Notes: a model not told the origin generated them from the letters alone. 64,000 nt of DNA from Bacteroidota bacterium (GCA_016868895.1 VGFK01000003.1:186001-250000), one strand, 5' to 3'. Counted from the first letter of the stretch, positions 10,074 to 19,795 are shown. Translations and numbers: made by a program.

Positions 10074-12449
10074 TTAAGGCATATATAAGGCCTTTGACCG
10101 CCTGAGCAACAGCAGCAAAACCGGAAGCAGGACCAAATTGGTCACTGTGGCGGTCAGCAGGGTAAAGGAAGTCAGCCAGCCCAGGGCTTGCGTGCTGCCA
10201 AAGCCGCTGGCGACAAAAATGATGAACCCTGCAATCAAAACCAAAGAGGTATACACTATGCTAATCCCCGTTTCACGGATGGTCTCGGCAACGGTAGCTA
10301 CTACTTCACCCTTGTTATGGGGGAGTACCTGTTTGTAGTTGACCAGAAAACGGATCGTAATGTCAATGGCTATGCCCAGGGCCACACTGAAGACGAGCAC
10401 CGTGGAGGGCTTGATGGCTACTCCGGCCCAACCCATCAACCCGGCGGTCATGATCAGCGGAATCAGATTGGGGATGAGGGAGCACACCACTATCCGAACC
10501 GATCGAAACAGGTACAGCATGCATAGGGCGATGAACAAAAATGCCCAGAGGATGCTTTCTTGGAGTCCGCTGATGATGAAGCGGTTTCCTTCCAAAAATG
10601 TTATGCTGGATCCGGTAAGGGTTATTGTGGTCTTGCTGGTATCGAACACTTCCATGGCATCGCCTTTCAGTTGATCGATGAGTTGTGGCATAGCGGTGCT
10701 GCCGATATCGGCCATGTTGACGCTGATGCGGGTGGTTTGCCGATTGCTGTCGATGAACGACGTCATCAATCGTTCAAACGTTCCATTGTTTTCTTTCTTT
10801 CCTTTTCCTGGTTTGAGGTAATCGGCTAAAAAGGCACCATCAAACGCATTGGGCATGGAATAATTATTGCTGTCCCCATCATAAAATCCCTGGCGTGCAA
10901 ATTTGAGTCCCTCTGCCAGCGAAAGTGGTTTTGCCAACTCCGGATAGTGCCTGAGGCTATCGCTAAACGCCGCTACTTTTTCATATATATTCAGTGCCCG
11001 TGATCCGGCAATGCCATTTTTTTTGCGCGTGTCCACTAAAATTTCCAATGGCAATACTCCTCCGAAATGCTGTTCAAAGAAGCGCAAGTCCGTAATGATC
11101 TTGTCTTTGGTCGGCAGGTCATCCACGATGAACGAACGGGTTTGCAAACGAAGAATACCGGCAACTGAAAAAGCCAATGCAACCAGGGTGAATGCATAAA
11201 TGATCTTTTTGTGTCCAAATACCCATTGCTCAATTTTCCCCAACATGGAGAGCAGCCAAGGATTTTCTAAATACCGCACATGCCGGGGTTGGGGTGCAGG
11301 TAGATAAAGCAGTACGATCGGAATCAACACGAGCGATATGAAAAACAATCCCATGATGTTGATCCCTGCCACCATTCCAAATTCTTTCAGGATCATGCTT
11401 TTGGTCAGGGCAAATACGGCGAAACCCAGTGCAGCACTGATGTTACAGAACAAGGTGACCACTCCCATCTTGCTCACCATTTCTACAATTGCACTTCGCT
11501 TATCACCGGATTTCACATAAGAGGTATGGAACTTGTTCAGAAAATAAATGCAGTTGGGTATTCCAATCACTACAACCAACGGAGGAATCAATGCCGTCAG
11601 CAACGTGATGGAATAGCCAAACAAATGAATAGTAGCCAAACTATACACCACTCCTATGATCACTACTCCGAGTGAAAGAAGAATCGTGCCGATGGATCGG
11701 AAGAACAGAAAGAGAATCAATGCAGAAAGCAGCAATGATCCGGCGAGGAACCAATTCAATTCACGGGCGATGCGCATGGCTACATTGGTGCGGATCAGTG
11801 GGAGTCCGCTCAGGTGCACATCGAGTTGTGCATCCTGTACAAAGGCCGCAGTTATTTTTTCAATGGCTCCAACTATTTGCTCTCTTTTTTTGGACCCTAG
11901 CACCTCTTTGCTGATCCGCAATCCGATGAGATAGGCATTGGATGCTGGATTGTAAATAAGACCCTTGTAAAACGGAAGGTTCCTGAATGAGTCACCGAGG
12001 CTGTCCAATGCAGATTGATTCTGGATACCGGGCGGAAAAATTTTTATCGCCTGCAGTTGTCCAGTGCTGTCGTTTTTGTTCAGGGCGACTGATCGGTGCA
12101 CACTAATAATATCATCCACACCTTCAACCCTTCGCAACTCCTCTTCCAGCGCACCGATCCGGTTGAACGTGCGTAGGGTAAAAAATTCATCTGTTATAAA
12201 ACCAAGGGTCAGTAAATTTCCATCCTCTCCAAAAGTCTTCTTGAACTGTACGTAATATTGGTATTGCGGATGATCAGTGGGAATGGCTTTTGCAAATTCA
12301 TAACTCATCTGCACCTTGCTGGCCTGATAGCCCATTGCCGTAGTGAGCGCAATGAATATACCCAAGAGGGCAAACCTGTAGCGAAGAATCCATTCACCCG
12401 TGCGCTGCCACATCTTTTTTTGCAAAGGAAACGAATAATTGGATGGCAT
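10074..12449 (-). CDS. MMPL/RND-superfamily transporter
   Basis: Large inner-membrane exporter of 791 residues with internal duplication: each half has one membrane helix, a long extracytoplasmic loop, then a group of about five helices. Visible helix clusters are around residues 230-380 (LLLSALILFLFFRSIG; LIPPLVVVIGIPNCIYF) and 625-785. The fold is that of MMPL or hopanoid-type RND permeases rather than the 1000-residue AcrB type, and no membrane-fusion or outer-membrane partner adjoins it. The substrate is unknown; lipids are a common cargo of the family. Its start codon is within 30 bases of the divergent PorZ-like gene, so the two share a very small control region. Confidence 0.85.
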   Translation of the reverse strand: MPSNYSFPLQKKMWQRTGEWILRYRFALLGIFIALTTAMGYQASKVQMSYEFAKAIPTDHPQYQYYVQFKKTFGEDGNLLTLGFITDEFFTLRTFNRIGALEEELRRVEGVDDIISVHRSVALNKNDSTGQLQAIKIFPPGIQNQSALDSLGDSFRNLPFYKGLIYNPASNAYLIGLRISKEVLGSKKREQIVGAIEKITAAFVQDAQLDVHLSGLPLIRTNVAMRIARELNWFLAGSLLLSALILFLFFRSIGTILLSLGVVIIGVVYSLATIHLFGYSITLLTALIPPLVVVIGIPNCIYFLNKFHTSYVKSGDKRSAIVEMVSKMGVVTLFCNISAALGFAVFALTKSMILKEFGMVAGINIMGLFFISLVLIPIVLLYLPAPQPRHVRYLENPWLLSMLGKIEQWVFGHKKIIYAFTLVALAFSVAGILRLQTRSFIVDDLPTKDKIITDLRFFEQHFGGVLPLEILVDTRKKNGIAGSRALNIYEKVAAFSDSLRHYPELAKPLSLAEGLKFARQGFYDGDSNNYSMPNAFDGAFLADYLKPGKGKKENNGTFERLMTSFIDSNRQTTRISVNMADIGSTAMPQLIDQLKGDAMEVFDTSKTTITLTGSSITFLEGNRFIISGLQESILWAFLFIALCMLYLFRSVRIVVCSLIPNLIPLIMTAGLMGWAGVAIKPSTVLVFSVALGIAIDITIRFLVNYKQVLPHNKGEVVATVAETIRETGISIVYTSLVLIAGFIIFVASGFGSTQALGWLTSFTLLTATVTNLVLLPVLLLLLRRSKALYMP

Positions 12450-12468
12450 TTCACATTTGTTACTTTTA
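12439..12468 (+). promoter_or_regulatory. Candidate promoter of the PorZ-like gene
   Basis: TTG (12439-12441), 19-base spacer, TACTTTTA (12461-12468): one mismatch to TAnnTTTG. The expected transcription start is about seven bases before or at the ATG at 12476, so the leader would be nearly absent. The -33 element lies inside the first codons of the divergent MMPL gene. Confidence 0.45.
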
Positions 12469-12475
12469 CGACGCG

Positions 12476-14752
12476 ATGCGCACCATGATCATTTTTGGAC
12501 TCTTGCTTTGTTGGCACTTTTCAGGTGCTCAATGGCTGCCACCGATTGGCGCGTGGCGGGATCATGCACCCCTGTCGCAGGTCAATCACATCGAGTCAAT
12601 TGACGGAAACATCTGGGTGGGAACCAGGGGAGGAATTTATCGCTATGCCATCACAGACAAATCATTTCATTTTTTTTCTCGCTCCACCGGACTCTCCGAT
12701 GTGGGCATCGTCCACACCGCAGTGGATGCGGCTTCGGGTAAGATCCTCGCAGTTTACGCCAACTCCAATCTCGATCTGATCGAAAATGATCGCGTCCGAA
12801 ACATTCCCGATGTGCTGTTGAGTAAAGTGCAGGGCGACAAGACCATTCGCGGTGTAACCTGGATCGGTGGCGATGCCTTTCTCTCATCTGGAATCGGAAT
12901 CATTGTAGTGAACCCCAATCAATATGAAATACGCGGCACGTACCGGTTGGGAACAAACGGTCAAGCCATCCCCGTGAGCTCAACGGCTTTGTACAATGGA
13001 AGGATTTTTGCAGCGACTGCTGAGGGACTCAAATCTGCTGCTTATCCTTCCACACAACTCAATGATTTTCGCAATTGGAAAAACGAACCGACCGAAGTAC
13101 TCTTTACCGGAACCGAACAACTGCTTACCTGGAACAACCGATTGATCGTTCGAAAAGCAGATACGGTACTGGTATCCGAAAACAACCGCTGGTTGCATTG
13201 GCCCAATCTTCCAACCGGTATTCTTCACATGGGGACATCTGCCGGAAAAATCTATTTTGCTTTCAAACAGGGTTCGCAGCAGGGATATGCTGTGTATTCT
13301 ACCCTGGTGGCTTCCCCAACGCTCATTTCTTCTCCACGCATGGCAGATCCTTACACCTGTTGGATCGAAGGATCTGCTTATTGGCTGGGTGATTCAAAAA
13401 GAGGAGTGATTGTACTGCAAAATGGAAACTCGACTGTCCTCGAAACCGGCCGTCCATCCGGGTTATCATGGGGATTTGGCATTGCAGAGCCAGATCGCAT
13501 CGCGCTGGTCTCCGGATGGCCCACCCCTTGGATGCGTGCGGCTGGTCCCGCCGCCGGTCGCTATGTGTTCGAAAATGAACAGTGGACAAGCAGCACCTCA
13601 TTGAACGTTCCAGCGCTGGAGAATTTTACCAACCTGCATTCACTGGTGCGCGATCCTGCAACTGGAGATTATTTTATTTCCTCGTACGGAAAAGGGTTGC
13701 TTCAGTGGGATAAGAACGATAAGCTTACTCTGTATGCAGCAAATTCACCCATCGCAGCAGCGGCCGGTTCTCCCAACGAATACCGGGTTGCAGGAATGGC
13801 ATTTGACAACAACTTGAATCTATGGATCGCCAATCCGGGTACGCTCGAAAATTTACTGGTTAGAAAAAAGGATGCTAGCTGGAAAAAATTCATCGTTCCT
13901 TTTACTCAAACCAACTATGCCATCACGCGAATTGCCACCGATGGTAACCGAAAGTGGATCGTGAGCGAATCCGATGGTGTTTTTTGTTTTGATGATGGAG
14001 GAACAATTGATCAAACTTCAGACGATCGATGGCGGCAGTTCCGTCAAGGATTGGGCAGGGGTAACCTTCCTTCTTCCAGTGCACGATGCGTGGCCATCGA
14101 TCGAAATGGATTTGCGTGGATTGGAACCAATAAAGGACTGGCCATTGTTCAGTGCGTAGATGAACTCTTTACCAATCCCAGTTGCGAGGCCATTCTGCCG
14201 GTTGTGCAGCAGGATAATTTCGCGGGACTCTTGCTTTCGGAAGAAACGATCAATGATATACAAGTGGATGGAGCCGACCGCAAATGGGTCGCTACGCACA
14301 ATGGTGTTTGGTTACTGAGTGCGGATGCACAGAAAGTCATCTACCGATTTGATACAAAAAATAGTCCCCTTTTAAGCGACAGTGTTCGTTCAGTACTCAT
14401 TGAGCCCAAGTCGGGAGAAGTTTTTTTTATGACTGAACAAGGCATTGTTTCCTTTAGGAGTACGGCCACTGCTCCGGCTGAAGAAAAAACAAAACCGTTT
14501 GTTTTCCCAAATCCAGTACCATCTGGATTCAATGGCACCATCGCCATTCGCAATCTTCCTGAAAATGCCTGGGTGCGGATTGTTGAATTGAACGGTCGAC
14601 TCGTACACCAAACGCGATCATTGGGTGGTCAAGCCATTTGGAACGGTAAAAATTACAAAGGTGAACGGGCCAGCTCCGGCACCTACCTCATTTTTGTTTC
14701 CAACGAAGACAATACCTTCCAGGTTGCTGGAAAGATTTTCTTCATCAACTAA
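12476..14752 (+). CDS. porZ: PorZ-like two-beta-propeller protein with T9SS sorting domain
   Basis: The ATG at 12476 gives a signal peptide (hydrophobic core IFGLLLCW, cleavage after SGAQ) and 758 residues. The body is two arrays of propeller-like repeats of the two-component-regulator type (for example IDGNIWVGTRGGIYRY, RNGFAWIGTNKGLAIV, ADRKWVATHNGVWLL). The last 80 residues form a type IX sorting domain (FPNPVPSGF, RIVELNGRLV, SSGTYLI, AGKIFFIN). This length and domain order match PorZ, a surface component of the T9SS attachment complex that takes part in anionic-LPS anchoring. A paralogous propeller protein is the main alternative. It overlaps recO by one base (TAATG). Confidence 0.7.
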   Translation: MRTMIIFGLLLCWHFSGAQWLPPIGAWRDHAPLSQVNHIESIDGNIWVGTRGGIYRYAITDKSFHFFSRSTGLSDVGIVHTAVDAASGKILAVYANSNLDLIENDRVRNIPDVLLSKVQGDKTIRGVTWIGGDAFLSSGIGIIVVNPNQYEIRGTYRLGTNGQAIPVSSTALYNGRIFAATAEGLKSAAYPSTQLNDFRNWKNEPTEVLFTGTEQLLTWNNRLIVRKADTVLVSENNRWLHWPNLPTGILHMGTSAGKIYFAFKQGSQQGYAVYSTLVASPTLISSPRMADPYTCWIEGSAYWLGDSKRGVIVLQNGNSTVLETGRPSGLSWGFGIAEPDRIALVSGWPTPWMRAAGPAAGRYVFENEQWTSSTSLNVPALENFTNLHSLVRDPATGDYFISSYGKGLLQWDKNDKLTLYAANSPIAAAAGSPNEYRVAGMAFDNNLNLWIANPGTLENLLVRKKDASWKKFIVPFTQTNYAITRIATDGNRKWIVSESDGVFCFDDGGTIDQTSDDRWRQFRQGLGRGNLPSSSARCVAIDRNGFAWIGTNKGLAIVQCVDELFTNPSCEAILPVVQQDNFAGLLLSEETINDIQVDGADRKWVATHNGVWLLSADAQKVIYRFDTKNSPLLSDSVRSVLIEPKSGEVFFMTEQGIVSFRSTATAPAEEKTKPFVFPNPVPSGFNGTIAIRNLPENAWVRIVELNGRLVHQTRSLGGQAIWNGKNYKGERASSGTYLIFVSNEDNTFQVAGKIFFIN

Positions 14753-15498
14753 TGCATGTGATCCAATCGACGAAAGCCATCATTCTGCGAACAGTCAAAT
14801 ACGGTGAGACTTCTCTCATTGTTTCTGCGTTTACAGAAAAATTTGGCTTGCAGCAATACATGGTAAAAGGTGTGCGCAGTGCTAAAAAAGGGGGAGTGGT
14901 TTCATCGGCGCATCTGCAGATCGGCAACCTGATTGAATTGGTTGCGCCACACAACTACTCCACCTCATTGCAGTATATCAAGGAAGCTCGGCAATTGGTT
15001 TATTATGAACACCTGTTCAGTGATGTGATCAAAAACGCAATTCTTTCGTTTATGATTGAACTGCTGCAAAAGTGCATCAAGCAACCTGATCCCTCACCCG
15101 AATTGTTTCTGTTTTTAGAAGATATGTTGAGCGGCCTCGATCGAGCAACATCTACCGAAGCTGCCAACATTCCGATTTTTTTCTGTCTTCACTTGGCGCA
15201 TTTTTTTGGTTTCCGATTACTGGATACCTATTCAGATGATCATGCAATTGTTGATCTGCGTGAAGGACAATTCGTTTCCCATCTGCCTCTGCACGAACAC
15301 GTCATGATTGAGCCAGAGAGTGGGCACATTGCACAACTTTTACGGGTGATGCAGCTGAATGAATTGGAGATGATCCGATTGAATCGTGCCACCCGGAACA
15401 AGCTGATCGACGGCTGTTTGGAATTTTATGCCTTGCATATCCAGCCTTTTGGAACCATGCGCAGCTTACCGGTCGTTCGCAGTTTACTGGATGTTTGA
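14752..15498 (+). CDS. recO: DNA repair protein RecO
   Basis: Recombination mediator that helps RecF/RecR load RecA at single-stranded gaps. It has 248 residues: an N-terminal OB-fold (STKAIILRTVKYGETSLIVSAFTEKFG, then YMVKGVRS), followed by the helical RecO_C domain. The four-cysteine zinc site of some RecO proteins is not evident. Translation is coupled to the PorZ-like gene, since its ATG shares a base with the upstream TAA stop. The stop abuts the convergent amidohydrolase stop with no spacer. Confidence 0.92.
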   Translation: MHVIQSTKAIILRTVKYGETSLIVSAFTEKFGLQQYMVKGVRSAKKGGVVSSAHLQIGNLIELVAPHNYSTSLQYIKEARQLVYYEHLFSDVIKNAILSFMIELLQKCIKQPDPSPELFLFLEDMLSGLDRATSTEAANIPIFFCLHLAHFFGFRLLDTYSDDHAIVDLREGQFVSHLPLHEHVMIEPESGHIAQLLRVMQLNELEMIRLNRATRNKLIDGCLEFYALHIQPFGTMRSLPVVRSLLDV

Positions 15499-16677
15499 TC
15501 AGAGCAAACGACGGGGATTCAGCTGATCATCGAGTGCAACCACGCCCGGGTGCTTTCCTTTTTCAAAACTTCCTAACATGTCTTGCCGACCCAGTGCTTC
15601 TGCCCCGTTAAGGGTTGCCCATTGCAACACAGTACTGAGCGGAATCTCCGGAAAGCATTCCCGGATCACCCGAATTTCTGCAGCAATGCTGAGTTGCCAA
15701 TTGCTGCTATAGCTGTCGGTACCGAGTACCAAGTGCGCTCCCTGATTCATCAACATGGTGATAGGGGGAAGACGGTTTTCAATATAGCGGTTAGCATTTA
15801 CGCAGAGGCAAAAGTGAATGCCTGCTAACTGCGTGCGCCCATACTCAAGAGCAAAAGCAATATCTTCTTCGGGAATGAAGGTATTGTGCACGAGCAGCAT
15901 GCGTTGTCCGTTGGTAAAGTGTGGGAGGCAGGACTGCAACGCTGATTTTCCGGTAACGGGAAAAGGAGAGGCATCAAATCCGAATAATTTTAAGAACGAA
16001 AGGTAGTCGCCTTTGCCGGTTCTGTACAACTCATCTTCAGCAGGATGTTCCTGGTTGTGCATGGAGATGATGGCCCCAGGTGTCAGTCGGTTTATTTCTG
16101 TGAACGTTCGATCACTGATGGTGTAGGGCGCATGCGGGACCAATGCCGATTTAAAGTGATCGGTTTCAACATCGGCAGTAGCGTCCATGAACGATTGCAG
16201 AACGTTGCGGTATTGATTCAACCGGGTTTCTGAAAGTTCATCGCTGAAGCTGAGTACTTCGACAAAATTGTTCCACTTGATTTTACTTTTCTTTTTTGTT
16301 GCAAGGGTATTGTCTGTGTTGCCGATATCTCCAACGGCAACAATTCCCTCCTCGTACATTTCCTGTTCGGCTTTTTCAATCCGGTCCAAAATGATCTCCA
16401 TGGGGAAATCCCGCTTGCCCACCACATCCAGTAAAAAGGGAATCAGTCCCGTATGCGGCGGAATGACATCTTTGAGGTGACTCAATTCCAAATGACAATG
16501 CGCATTGATGAATCCCGGGGTGATCAATCCATCCACTTCTTCAATTCCTTCACCGGCATCTTCAAGCGAAACCACACCTTCAACGCATCCTTCTTCTGTC
16601 ATGACCAATACGTGATCGTTGTTGAACAGTTCACGTCCGTTGAAGAGTCGCTTGCCCCTGAACTTCCGGTATTTCAT
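15499..16677 (-). CDS. Amidohydrolase-superfamily metal-dependent hydrolase
   Basis: Cytoplasmic TIM-barrel hydrolase or deaminase of 392 residues. The metal-binding HxH is His60-Cys-His62 in [12 protein letters not shown]; further signature segments are SMHNQE (substrate Glu), LVHNTF and the metal-binding Asp in LGTDSYSSN. The flanking beta-sandwich is split between N- and C-termini. This resembles the ATZ/TRZ and aminodeoxyfutalosine- or adenosine-type deaminase group, but the substrate cannot be assigned from the sequence. It is a single gene, convergent with recO and divergent from prfA. Confidence 0.82.
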   Translation of the reverse strand: MKYRKFRGKRLFNGRELFNNDHVLVMTEEGCVEGVVSLEDAGEGIEEVDGLITPGFINAHCHLELSHLKDVIPPHTGLIPFLLDVVGKRDFPMEIILDRIEKAEQEMYEEGIVAVGDIGNTDNTLATKKKSKIKWNNFVEVLSFSDELSETRLNQYRNVLQSFMDATADVETDHFKSALVPHAPYTISDRTFTEINRLTPGAIISMHNQEHPAEDELYRTGKGDYLSFLKLFGFDASPFPVTGKSALQSCLPHFTNGQRMLLVHNTFIPEEDIAFALEYGRTQLAGIHFCLCVNANRYIENRLPPITMLMNQGAHLVLGTDSYSSNWQLSIAAEIRVIRECFPEIPLSTVLQWATLNGAEALGRQDMLGSFEKGKHPGVVALDDQLNPRRLL

Positions 16678-16689
16678 CCTTAAATGATT

Positions 16690-16697
16690 TAGCTTTG
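16690..16697 (+). promoter_or_regulatory. Candidate -7 box for prfA
   Basis: TAGCTTTG is a full match to TAnnTTTG, 40 bases before the prfA ATG. No clear TTG lies at the usual distance upstream, so the -33 element is weak or absent. Confidence 0.45.
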
Positions 16698-16737
16698 CGC
16701 ACGAAATTACTCAATAAAGAGGTTATCCTTTTTTACC

Positions 16738-17796
16738 ATGCTGGACCGACTGGAAGCGATTAAGGCAAAATTTGATGATATTGGAGTGGCACTCACCAAC
16801 CCAGAGGTGGTGAGCAACAACAAGCGTTTCAGTCAGCTTTCGAAAGAGTACCGGTCGATGGAAAAGATTGTGCTGGCCTACGAGCGGTACAAAAAGTTAT
16901 TATCTGATCTGGAATTCAATAAAGAGGCGTTGAATGGCGACGACGAAGAGCTGCGTGAATTGGCCAAAGGGGAGTCGGCTGGGTTAGAAGAACAAATTCA
17001 GACCATTGAAAAAGACATCAGAAACCTGCTCATTCCCAAAGATCCCCAAGATGAAAAAAATGCCATTCTGGAAATCCGTGCGGGTACCGGAGGTGACGAA
17101 GCTTCTTTGTTTGCGGGAGATTTGCTCCGCATGTACATCCGCTACTGCGAAGGCAGGGGATGGAAAACGGCCGTATTGAATGAAAGTGAAGGAACCGTGG
17201 GCGGTTACAAGGAGGTGCAATTGGAAGTAACGGGAGAGGATGTGTACGGTACGCTCAAATTTGAAAGTGGCGTACACCGGGTACAGCGTGTTCCGGAGAC
17301 GGAAGCCAGCGGTCGCGTTCATACCAGTGCGGCTACCGTGGCCGTGATGCCGGAAGCTGAAGAGGTGGATGTGGAGATTCGGGAAGCAGATGTCAAAATG
17401 GAAACCGCCCGAAGCGGTGGAGCAGGGGGACAAAACGTCAACAAAGTGGAAACCAAGGTCATGCTGACCCACATCCCTACCGGGACCGTCGTTATTTGTC
17501 AGACCGAACGCACCCAGCTCGGTAACCGCGAAAAAGCCATGCAAATGCTCCGAACACGTCTTTATGAGGAGCAAGTCAGAAAACAAGAGGACGAAATTGC
17601 CCGCCACCGGAAAAGCCTGGTCAGTACCGGCGATCGTTCCGCCAAGATCCGTACCTACAACTTTCCTCAAGGCAGAGTGACCGACCACCGGATCGGCATG
17701 ACCCTCTATAACCTTCAAGAAGTTCTCAATGGGGGCATCGAAGAACTCATCGATGCACTTCAATTTGCAGAAAACTCCAGTAAACTCACCCAGTAA
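16738..17796 (+). CDS. prfA: Peptide chain release factor 1
   Basis: Recognises UAA/UAG and triggers peptide release. It has 352 residues. The peptidyl-hydrolysis motif GGQ is in [14 protein letters not shown]. The anticodon-like tripeptide region reads [13 protein letters not shown]; the PxT form (PET) identifies RF1, where RF2 would have SPF. It is a stand-alone gene with a candidate promoter 40 bases upstream. No prmC (hemK) methyltransferase follows. Confidence 0.95.
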   Translation: MLDRLEAIKAKFDDIGVALTNPEVVSNNKRFSQLSKEYRSMEKIVLAYERYKKLLSDLEFNKEALNGDDEELRELAKGESAGLEEQIQTIEKDIRNLLIPKDPQDEKNAILEIRAGTGGDEASLFAGDLLRMYIRYCEGRGWKTAVLNESEGTVGGYKEVQLEVTGEDVYGTLKFESGVHRVQRVPETEASGRVHTSAATVAVMPEAEEVDVEIREADVKMETARSGGAGGQNVNKVETKVMLTHIPTGTVVICQTERTQLGNREKAMQMLRTRLYEEQVRKQEDEIARHRKSLVSTGDRSAKIRTYNFPQGRVTDHRIGMTLYNLQEVLNGGIEELIDALQFAENSSKLTQ

Positions 17797-17955
17797 GGGC
17801 GTGATTTTCCTTTCTGTTAAAAAGTATTTTCTCTTTTTAATTGGTCTTTAACAATTCCAAGAGCCCAATTAACGTCTATATATTGTGCGGGTATTGAATG
17901 CCTGCCGACAAAAACGAAATTTTAGTTTTCTCATAAGCAGTTAGTTTTGGTTACG
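17797..17955 (+). other. Intergenic region, possible small-RNA transcript
   Basis: 159 bases between prfA and the hairpin terminator at 17956. It contains a 7-bp stem (GCGGGTA/TGCCTGC around 17887-17905, with wobble pairs) and a smaller AAAAC/GTTTT stem after it. No open reading frame of note and no tRNA are seen. A poor match to a promoter (TATATATTG region near 17877) precedes the first stem. A 90-100 base RNA is possible; it may equally be the 3' untranslated region of prfA. Confidence 0.3.
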
Positions 17956-17981
17956 GCCCCTATTTCCATAGGGGCTTTTTT
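17956..17981 (+). terminator. Rho-independent terminator (plus strand)
   Basis: GCCCCTAT (17956-17963), loop TTCC, ATAGGGGC (17968-17975), then six T. The T-run exists only for plus-strand transcription. The hairpin overlaps the last codons of the convergent VanZ-like gene. Confidence 0.8.
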
Positions 17982-18337
17982 ATGGCCAGCCAGGAACCGG
18001 CTAATGAGCCTATTGCATCTGCAACCCCATCCCAATAAGAAAAGGTTCGGTGGGTAAAGTACAACTGATAATATTCCATCCCCATTCCAAACGCAGAACA
18101 GACAACAATGATCAGGATAACCATCTTGGAGCGTGTCTCGTTTCTGTGGTTCACTGCCCAAAGGGTCCATAAGTAGGACAGAACAAAGAATATTCCGAAA
18201 TGTATCGGTTTATCGATGCCGTAAACTTTCCAGATGGAGGATAGCCCATCAACACTGGAGGGATCAAAACTCAAGAGGTAAAAGACGCAAAGCGTCCATG
18301 TGAGTGGAAGGACTATGCCTTTGAAAAACGTCGCCAT
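17960..18337 (-). CDS. VanZ-like membrane protein
   Basis: Small integral membrane protein of 125 residues with about four helices (LPLTWTLCVFYLLS, HFGIFFVLSYLWTLW, MVILIIVVCSAFGMGMEYYQ, DAIGSLAGSWLA). The DKPIHFGIFFVLS and ADAIGSLAG segments fit the VanZ family, named for teicoplanin resistance but mostly of unknown role in other genomes. It follows gcvH by four bases on the same strand, a neighbour pair common in Bacteroidota. Its last codons lie in the plus-strand terminator. Confidence 0.8.
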   Translation of the reverse strand: MATFFKGIVLPLTWTLCVFYLLSFDPSSVDGLSSIWKVYGIDKPIHFGIFFVLSYLWTLWAVNHRNETRSKMVILIIVVCSAFGMGMEYYQLYFTHRTFSYWDGVADAIGSLAGSWLAIKKPLWK

Positions 18338-18341
18338 ACCA

Positions 18342-18722
18342 TCAGGCTCCGATCAGGGCCTTGTAAGCGGTTGCATCCATCAGGGTGTTGAGCTGAGCCG
18401 GATCACTGACACGCACCTTGACCATCCAGCCACCTCCGTAAGGGTCCTGGTTGACCAGTTCTGGCTGGCTATCCAGGCTATTGTTTTTTTCCAGAATGGT
18501 ACCGGACATGGGTAAAAACAAATCGCTTACCGTTTTCACCGCCTCCACTGTTCCAAATACTGCGTCGGAAGACAGCTCTTTGCCAATGGTCGTGATGTCC
18601 ACAAATACGATATCCCCCAATTCGCCCTGCGCAAATTCGGTTATGCCGACAGTGGCTACATCGCCTTCAACGGATACCCACTCGTGTTCTTTGGTGTAGC
18701 GGAGTTGTTCTGGAAAATTCAT
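18342..18722 (-). CDS. gcvH: Glycine cleavage system H protein
   Basis: Lipoylated shuttle protein that carries the aminomethyl group between P, T and L proteins of glycine cleavage. It has 126 residues. The lipoyl-attachment Lys63 sits in VEAVKTVSD, and the N-terminal YTKEHEWV block is diagnostic. gcvP and gcvT are not in the window. It is transcribed after the cyclophilin gene (26-base gap) and before vanZ-like. Confidence 0.96.
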   Translation of the reverse strand: MNFPEQLRYTKEHEWVSVEGDVATVGITEFAQGELGDIVFVDITTIGKELSSDAVFGTVEAVKTVSDLFLPMSGTILEKNNSLDSQPELVNQDPYGGGWMVKVRVSDPAQLNTLMDATAYKALIGA

Positions 18723-18748
18723 TTCGGTTTATTTTTTGCAAGTTTAAG

Positions 18749-19447
18749 TCATTCTTTTCTACGGACCATACTCGTTTTTTTGATTCGAATATCGGTTAGT
18801 GGTCGATCGCCTCCCTGTCTCCCGCTGGTCGGGGTATTCGCAATCCTATCCAATACGCCGTACCCCCTCACCAACTCTCCAAAAATCGTATAGGTTTGAT
18901 CCAGGTGTGGAGCGCCTCCACTGGTTTTGTATACCTGTCGTCTTTCTTCCATTAATTTCCTGCCTCCGAGCCGATGAATTTCTACAGAATCGAGCGCTCG
19001 ATCATTGAAGACTTTTCCCTGCACAATATAAAATTGAACGCCACTGCTTTTTCGCTCGGGATTGACATTATCGCCCATCCGGGCAGCTGCCAACACTCCT
19101 CGTTTGTGGTAAAGGTCGTTTCGGATTTCTGCAGGCACCGTGTAGGACGCCAGTGAGCTCGTTGTATCGAAACCGGATTTGGTTTTTCCATCTCCTGCTT
19201 GAATCACAAACCCTGCAATGACCCGGTGAAAGCTGATGCCCTCATAATAGTTGGACTTGATGAGTCGAATGAAATTATCGCGGTGCAACGGCGTGGAATC
19301 GTTGAGCCGCAGGATCATGACCCCCGAATCGGTTACCATTTTCACGTCTTTCCTGAGATCCGATCTGCTGATCTTGGCTATCGGTTGGGCATGCAGTTCA
19401 GTCGCAATCAACAGCAAGCTCACTGCTGTTACAAAAAATGTATTCAT
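18749..19447 (-). CDS. Secreted cyclophilin-type peptidylprolyl isomerase
   Basis: Catalyses prolyl cis-trans isomerisation, probably in the periplasm. The ATG at 19447 gives a signal peptide (TAVSLLLIATELHAQ) and 233 residues; a longer upstream start would bury it. Cyclophilin blocks are ISFHRVIAGFVIQAGD, VQFYIVQG and TIFGELVRGYGVLDRIA. The start overlaps the stop of the preceding 115-residue gene by four bases (ATGA), so the two are translationally coupled. Confidence 0.9.
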   Translation of the reverse strand: MNTFFVTAVSLLLIATELHAQPIAKISRSDLRKDVKMVTDSGVMILRLNDSTPLHRDNFIRLIKSNYYEGISFHRVIAGFVIQAGDGKTKSGFDTTSSLASYTVPAEIRNDLYHKRGVLAAARMGDNVNPERKSSGVQFYIVQGKVFNDRALDSVEIHRLGGRKLMEERRQVYKTSGGAPHLDQTYTIFGELVRGYGVLDRIANTPTSGRQGGDRPLTDIRIKKTSMVRRKE

Positions 19448-19791
19448 ATGAATCCATTCTGTGTAAAATAAAAAAGAATATGATCTTTCATGAACTGCTC
19501 TTGCTCGATCAGCGACATGGGCTTCAGTTCTTTTATCTGTCGGAAATGCGGCCATCCGTCTTCGTCCGCACCTTCCTGCACATAATATCCGCCTGAAGCA
19601 AGAACCGTGCAGACGGCAACGTGCATCAGATCCTGTTTCTGCTCTTTGGTGAACTTTTTACCCGCACCTTCCAGCTCCTGAACCCCAATTAAAAATAAGA
19701 TAGATTCCAGATCCGGCTTTTTCCCAAACCGATTCATCAATTGTTCTTCCAGCTTCCACCAGCGAATTTGCAAATCATCGGATGCATTCAT
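19444..19791 (-). CDS. Conserved-looking protein of unknown function
   Basis: I do not recognise this family. It encodes 115 residues, probably cytoplasmic and mostly helical, with no signal peptide or membrane segment. It is rich in charged residues (KLEEQLMNRFGKKPDLESILFLIGVQELEG). The region AGKKFTKEQKQDLMHVAVCTVLASGGYY is the most compact part. It has a full-consensus promoter four bases upstream of its ATG and overlaps the cyclophilin gene by four bases, so it is expressed together with that gene and perhaps gcvH. Confidence 0.75.
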   Translation of the reverse strand: MNASDDLQIRWWKLEEQLMNRFGKKPDLESILFLIGVQELEGAGKKFTKEQKQDLMHVAVCTVLASGGYYVQEGADEDGWPHFRQIKELKPMSLIEQEQFMKDHILFYFTQNGFI

Positions 19792-19795
19792 GCGG

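Noticed and set aside
17400-17520. prfA as release factor 2
   Set aside because: The codon-recognition tripeptide is of the PxT type (PET), and no RF2 frameshift site is seen; the NVNKVET context after GGQ is usual in Bacteroidota RF1.
16984-17763. A 259-codon open frame opposite prfA
   Set aside because: It is the shadow of a highly conserved gene and has no motif of its own.
17797-17955. tRNA or known structured RNA after prfA
   Set aside because: No cloverleaf, T-loop consensus or known RNA motif could be recognised by eye.
19448-19555. Longer N-terminus of the cyclophilin
   Set aside because: It would overlap the preceding gene by over 100 bases and hide the signal peptide; the ATG at 19447 is better.
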